From positions 1,580,501-1,644,500 of the forward strand of contig JANUWF010002278.1 in the NCBI GenBank assembly GCA_026120185.1: a stretch of DNA of 64,000 bases, written 5' to 3'. Every line of letters begins with the position of its first letter. Position 1 is the stretch's first letter. The DNA is from Voacanga thouarsii (lineage: Eukaryota > Streptophyta > Magnoliopsida > Gentianales > Apocynaceae). A model generated the notes under the pieces. It had not been told where the DNA came from. It saw only the letters and a list, made by a program, of their open reading frames with translations, and did no database searches. Below are positions 61,350 through 64,000 of this stretch, in pieces. A program made the position numbers and the translations under genes.

Positions 61350-62366
61350 GTAAAATAATGAAATCAACTAAAGCCTTTTATGGAAATAATCAGAATTAGT
61401 AAAATCTTTATTACTAAAAATTTAATTATTATCTCTTAATCAAACCCATTAAAAATTTATTTATTATTTTTCAAGTAAGACCCATTAAATTTATTTTCAA
61501 CTGATTTTAGTTATCAATTATTTTCTAACAACTAAATAATTAATAAATCATTATTTTACCTATTACCACCTATGACTCTTCATCAAATAAACTCTAAATT
61601 TTTTCTTAGCAAGATTTAAACCATCAACTTTTTAGTACTTGTTTCTCAAAACATTAATTATTTTAAATATCAAATTAGGCTTAGCTTATAAACCTTTTTA
61701 TTTATTTATAGTTTGGCCTTAAAGCTTGGGACACTAGGATCATGGTGGTAATGAGTTGAGTTGTTTTAAATTGAGAAAGTAGATTTTGGCTTGAGTTTGA
61801 TTGTGGTTTGTATTTGCCCATGCGGGGTTAGGTCAGCTGTTGGAGACCATATATTGTGTGCAAGAATCAGGTAAGCTCCTGCATAAAGCCTGATTCATGA
61901 AACATATTTATTATGGCAAATTAAATGTAGAGTGCATGGACACTCATTTTTGCAAGGGCAATTGAGGATTAACTTCTTACCTATTCCAGACAAAAAATTT
62001 ATTTCAAAATTAATAAGCAGATTTACTCAATCTCAAAACTCTTTCCAAAACTGATTTTGATAAAGTCTTTGGGAACCCTTAATTGCCATTTTCATGTGGA
62101 ACAGTGTTTTGTTCATTTTATCCTAAGCGAAAAATGTCGTTGAATACTCAATAAGGGTGGACTACTAGGGCTAGTCCTTGAGGGGTTTGGGTAAGTCTCT
62201 CAGTAGGTGGTCACCTCTGAGGGGTGAGTCCTTCCCATATAAGTCGTCAGTCCAGTAGGACGTGCCGGTCCGAGCTAGGAGTGTTCTTTTCAGTCAAGTG
62301 ACAGTGTTTTGCCGGTGTGGACACCCGATTGTTCTTTGGGTATTGAGAAAGAGGAGTATCTTGCCC

Positions 62367-62450
62367 AGTAGGCCGATCACCTACTTTTGTCAGTCTGCAC
62401 AAAGTGTGGCATTCTGACCGGTTGTATGCACAAAGTGTGGCATGCTGACC
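62367..62450 (+). repeat. Hairpin plus direct repeats in Tekay element 3 LTR
   Basis: AGTAGG (62367-62372) and CCTACT (62380-62385) arms are followed by two copies of TGCACAAAGTGTGGCAT (near 62396 and 62427). Same module as in the minus-strand LTRs, read in transcript sense here. Confidence 0.72.
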
Positions 62451-62979
62451 ATGTGGTTATGGGGCCCAACGTGTGGTAACCAATGATCATTTCTCTTGAG
62501 TGGTTAATTTTATTGATTATTTATGATTGGAAAAGCTAAAACACCACTCTTGCTTTCAACTAATGATTATTGCTTGCCAGTGATCTCTTATAAGGAATTT
62601 TGTACTTTGCATTCACGAACTGTTTTCTCCCGACACTTAAGCACACACGGTCTTACTGAGATTTCTGTCTCACCACCATTTTTACCATGATTTGAAGTCG
62701 ATCCTGCTGTGGGGATGAGTAGCTAGAAATTGCCGGCTTTGGAAGATTTTCTGATAATTTATTTTGTGTAATATTTTAGGGAGATGTGAGTGGATAAATT
62801 TTATTATGGATTTGTTGTTGGTATTCTTGGATTTATTTTTGGGATATAAAGAATTTTAAGTTCAATTACCATTTTTATTCCGCTATTTTATTTGTGTGAC
62901 CTAGTTATAATGACCCCCTGTCATTTGGACGGAGCGACATCCCCGGCCCTGGTGGGCCTAGATAGCTGGGTGTTACAAG

Positions 62980-62992
62980 TGGTATCAGAGCC
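62980..62992 (+). promoter_or_regulatory. Primer-binding site (initiator tRNA-Met), Tekay element 3
   Basis: TGGTATCAGAGCC lies two bases after the LTR end GTGTTACA. A complete match to the Met-type plant primer site. Confidence 0.9.
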
Positions 62993-63085
62993 GAGGTTTA
63001 GGCAATTAATGATAGTATATGTGTTATTTATTTAGGTTTAAATCTTTATCTAACATATCTTGTTGATGCTATAGGATAGTTAGGA

Positions 63086-63571
63086 TGCTTAGGACTGTGA
63101 GGAAAGGACAGCAGTGGCACCCGCCTATCCCTATATACCCAAGGACCTTCTAGTTCCCTAGCCTGCCCCTCAGCCAGTTATCCCTATGGAGGATAACAGT
63201 GATGATGAGGTTAACCCTATGGAGGATAGCAGTGAGGATGAGGTCCCGATCATTGAGCCACCCCCAATTCTGGTGATAGACATAAGTTCTGACAGTGAGG
63301 ATGAGGTGTGATAGTGGAGCCTAGACCCCACCCTCCTAATCCAGAGATGGACTTAGTAACAAATAGTGATGACTTGGGGGAAATAAACTATGAGTCTCCA
63401 CCTAGGCCTTCTTTCCTTTCTTCTTTCAGCCTAGTTGAGCCCAGGGAGAGTTCTAGGCACCCTGGGAAGGAGCCAATGGAGGGATTTTCTAGCAGGGATG
63501 GGGTGGATTTTTCTAAGAACCCTGGGGGATGGTTGTATGAGGCTGATGATGAGCATTCTGATGAGGACTAG
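63086..63571 (+). pseudogene. Acidic leader ORF, Tekay element 3 (frameshifted)
   Basis: Third copy of the leader ORF. The first Met is ATA; an internal Met (63086) opens MLRTVRKGQQWHPP, then the frame is lost. Another frame (63186 on) reads an acidic segment with VIDISSDSEDE, and after a small deletion the frame from 63308 reads to the acidic end at 63571. The SUMO-interaction-like core is retained despite the damage around it. Confidence 0.7.
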
Positions 63572-63821
63572 AGGACTATGAGTTACTTTTATTTGGATGT
63601 TTATTTGTTTATTATTTTCAAGAACTTTTATGTCAAGGATTTTAATTCTACTTTCTATCAAGATTTCGAATCTATGCAAGTCCATTTTTGAAAGAGAATT
63701 TGTTCCTTAGACAAAATTTACATCCGATTTCTATTTACATCTATTTGACTATGAATGCATGTGCAACTAAAATGATTTGAACCTTAAATGCATGCATTTA
63801 ACATTTGGGGTGTGGTTTAGA

Positions 63822-64000
63822 ATGGCACCCAAGCGTCGTGCAGCTTTAGCAGGTGGAAGGGTTCCGGAAGTTGATCAAGTGGCACCGGAAGTGGAAACAG
63901 CCCGACGCAAGCACCCAACTGGGGTGAAGGGAATAGTCTGAATATGGGATCGGGGTCTGAAGTTCCAGTTGATGTGACCATGGGCCAGGCAGTCGATGAC
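63822..64000 (+). pseudogene. Tekay element 3 gag, N-terminal fragment
   Basis: ATG at 63822 opens MAPKRRAALAGG, matching the gag start of copy 2, then RVPEVDQVAPEVET. A frameshift follows near 63915: the homologous text continues in another frame (GSEVPVDVTMGQA). The rest is outside the window. Confidence 0.8.

Larger units (their letters stand above)
58641..62977 (+). repeat. Tekay element 3, 5' LTR
   Basis: A complete LTR of about 4.34 kb on the plus strand, TGAAACCCC to GGTGTTACA, the same length as LTR 2 of the minus array but clearly more diverged. It keeps the tRNA-like module (58885-58955) and the hairpin/direct repeats (62367-62450), and has a (TA)n tract near 61314. The element is inserted in copia C 5' LTR. 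Confidence 0.9.
58641..64000 (+). mobile_element. Tekay-type chromovirus element 3 (5' part)
   Basis: Plus-strand element: 5' LTR, Met-tRNA primer site, acidic leader ORF and the first codons of gag, then the window ends. Same family as the array at 1-20728 but in the opposite orientation and more diverged, so it is a separate insertion. Confidence 0.88.

Noticed and set aside
1..64000. Host protein-coding gene or pararetrovirus
   Set aside because: All recognisable domains belong to LTR retrotransposons with LTR, PBS and PPT features; no movement-protein-like or coat-like domain and no host family was recognised.

Overview
This window is plant nuclear DNA made almost entirely of nested LTR retrotransposons. 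It carries Ty3/gypsy chromovirus (Tekay/Del type), Athila-like Ty3/gypsy and Ty1/copia sequences. Primer sites match plant initiator tRNA-Met and tRNA-Asp, and the non-coding DNA is AT-rich. An angiosperm, probably a eudicot, is the best guess; the species cannot be named from sequence alone. I found no host protein-coding gene, no rRNA and no convincing functional tRNA. Every long reading frame is retroelement coding sequence, mostly broken by stops and frameshifts.

Layout. (1) 1-20728, minus strand: a Tekay-type chromovirus array LTR(partial)-internal-LTR-internal-LTR, with unusually long LTRs of about 4.3 kb and internal regions of about 5.45 kb. Each internal region reads PBS(Met), a small acidic leader ORF, gag, protease, RT/RNase H, integrase, chromodomain, PPT. 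(2) 20729-24596, plus: the 3' half of copia element A (integrase, RT, RNase H) and part of its 3' LTR. (3) 24604-27827: a solo LTR (minus, TSD AAAAC) that itself contains another solo LTR (25690-27180, plus, TSD ATTCC). (4) 27828-33529, minus: copia element B (3' LTR, pol, gag). (5) 33530-58640, minus: copia element C, split by a 15.9 kb Athila-like array (35999-51906, TSD ATATG) in its pol and by a solo LTR (56508-58215, TSD CTGGA) in its 5' LTR. (6) 58641-64000, plus: a third Tekay copy (complete 5' LTR, PBS, leader ORF, start of gag) running off the right edge.

Inferred order of insertion: A received B in its 3' LTR and the Tekay array in its integrase. B received C near its gag start and a solo-LTR ancestor in its LTR, which received another. 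C received the Athila-like array, a solo-LTR ancestor and the third Tekay copy.

Most notable points. Two unrelated families both form LTR-INT-LTR-INT-LTR arrays in one 64 kb window. The Athila-like family lacks pol but keeps gag and a 'putative plant transposon protein'-like ORF. The Tekay leader ORF encodes a conserved SUMO-interaction-like motif. A tRNA-shaped sequence with A-box and B-box sits at the same place in all four Tekay LTRs. None of these is proven to be a new functional system; they are the best leads. Boundaries were read by eye, and no identity percentages were computed.
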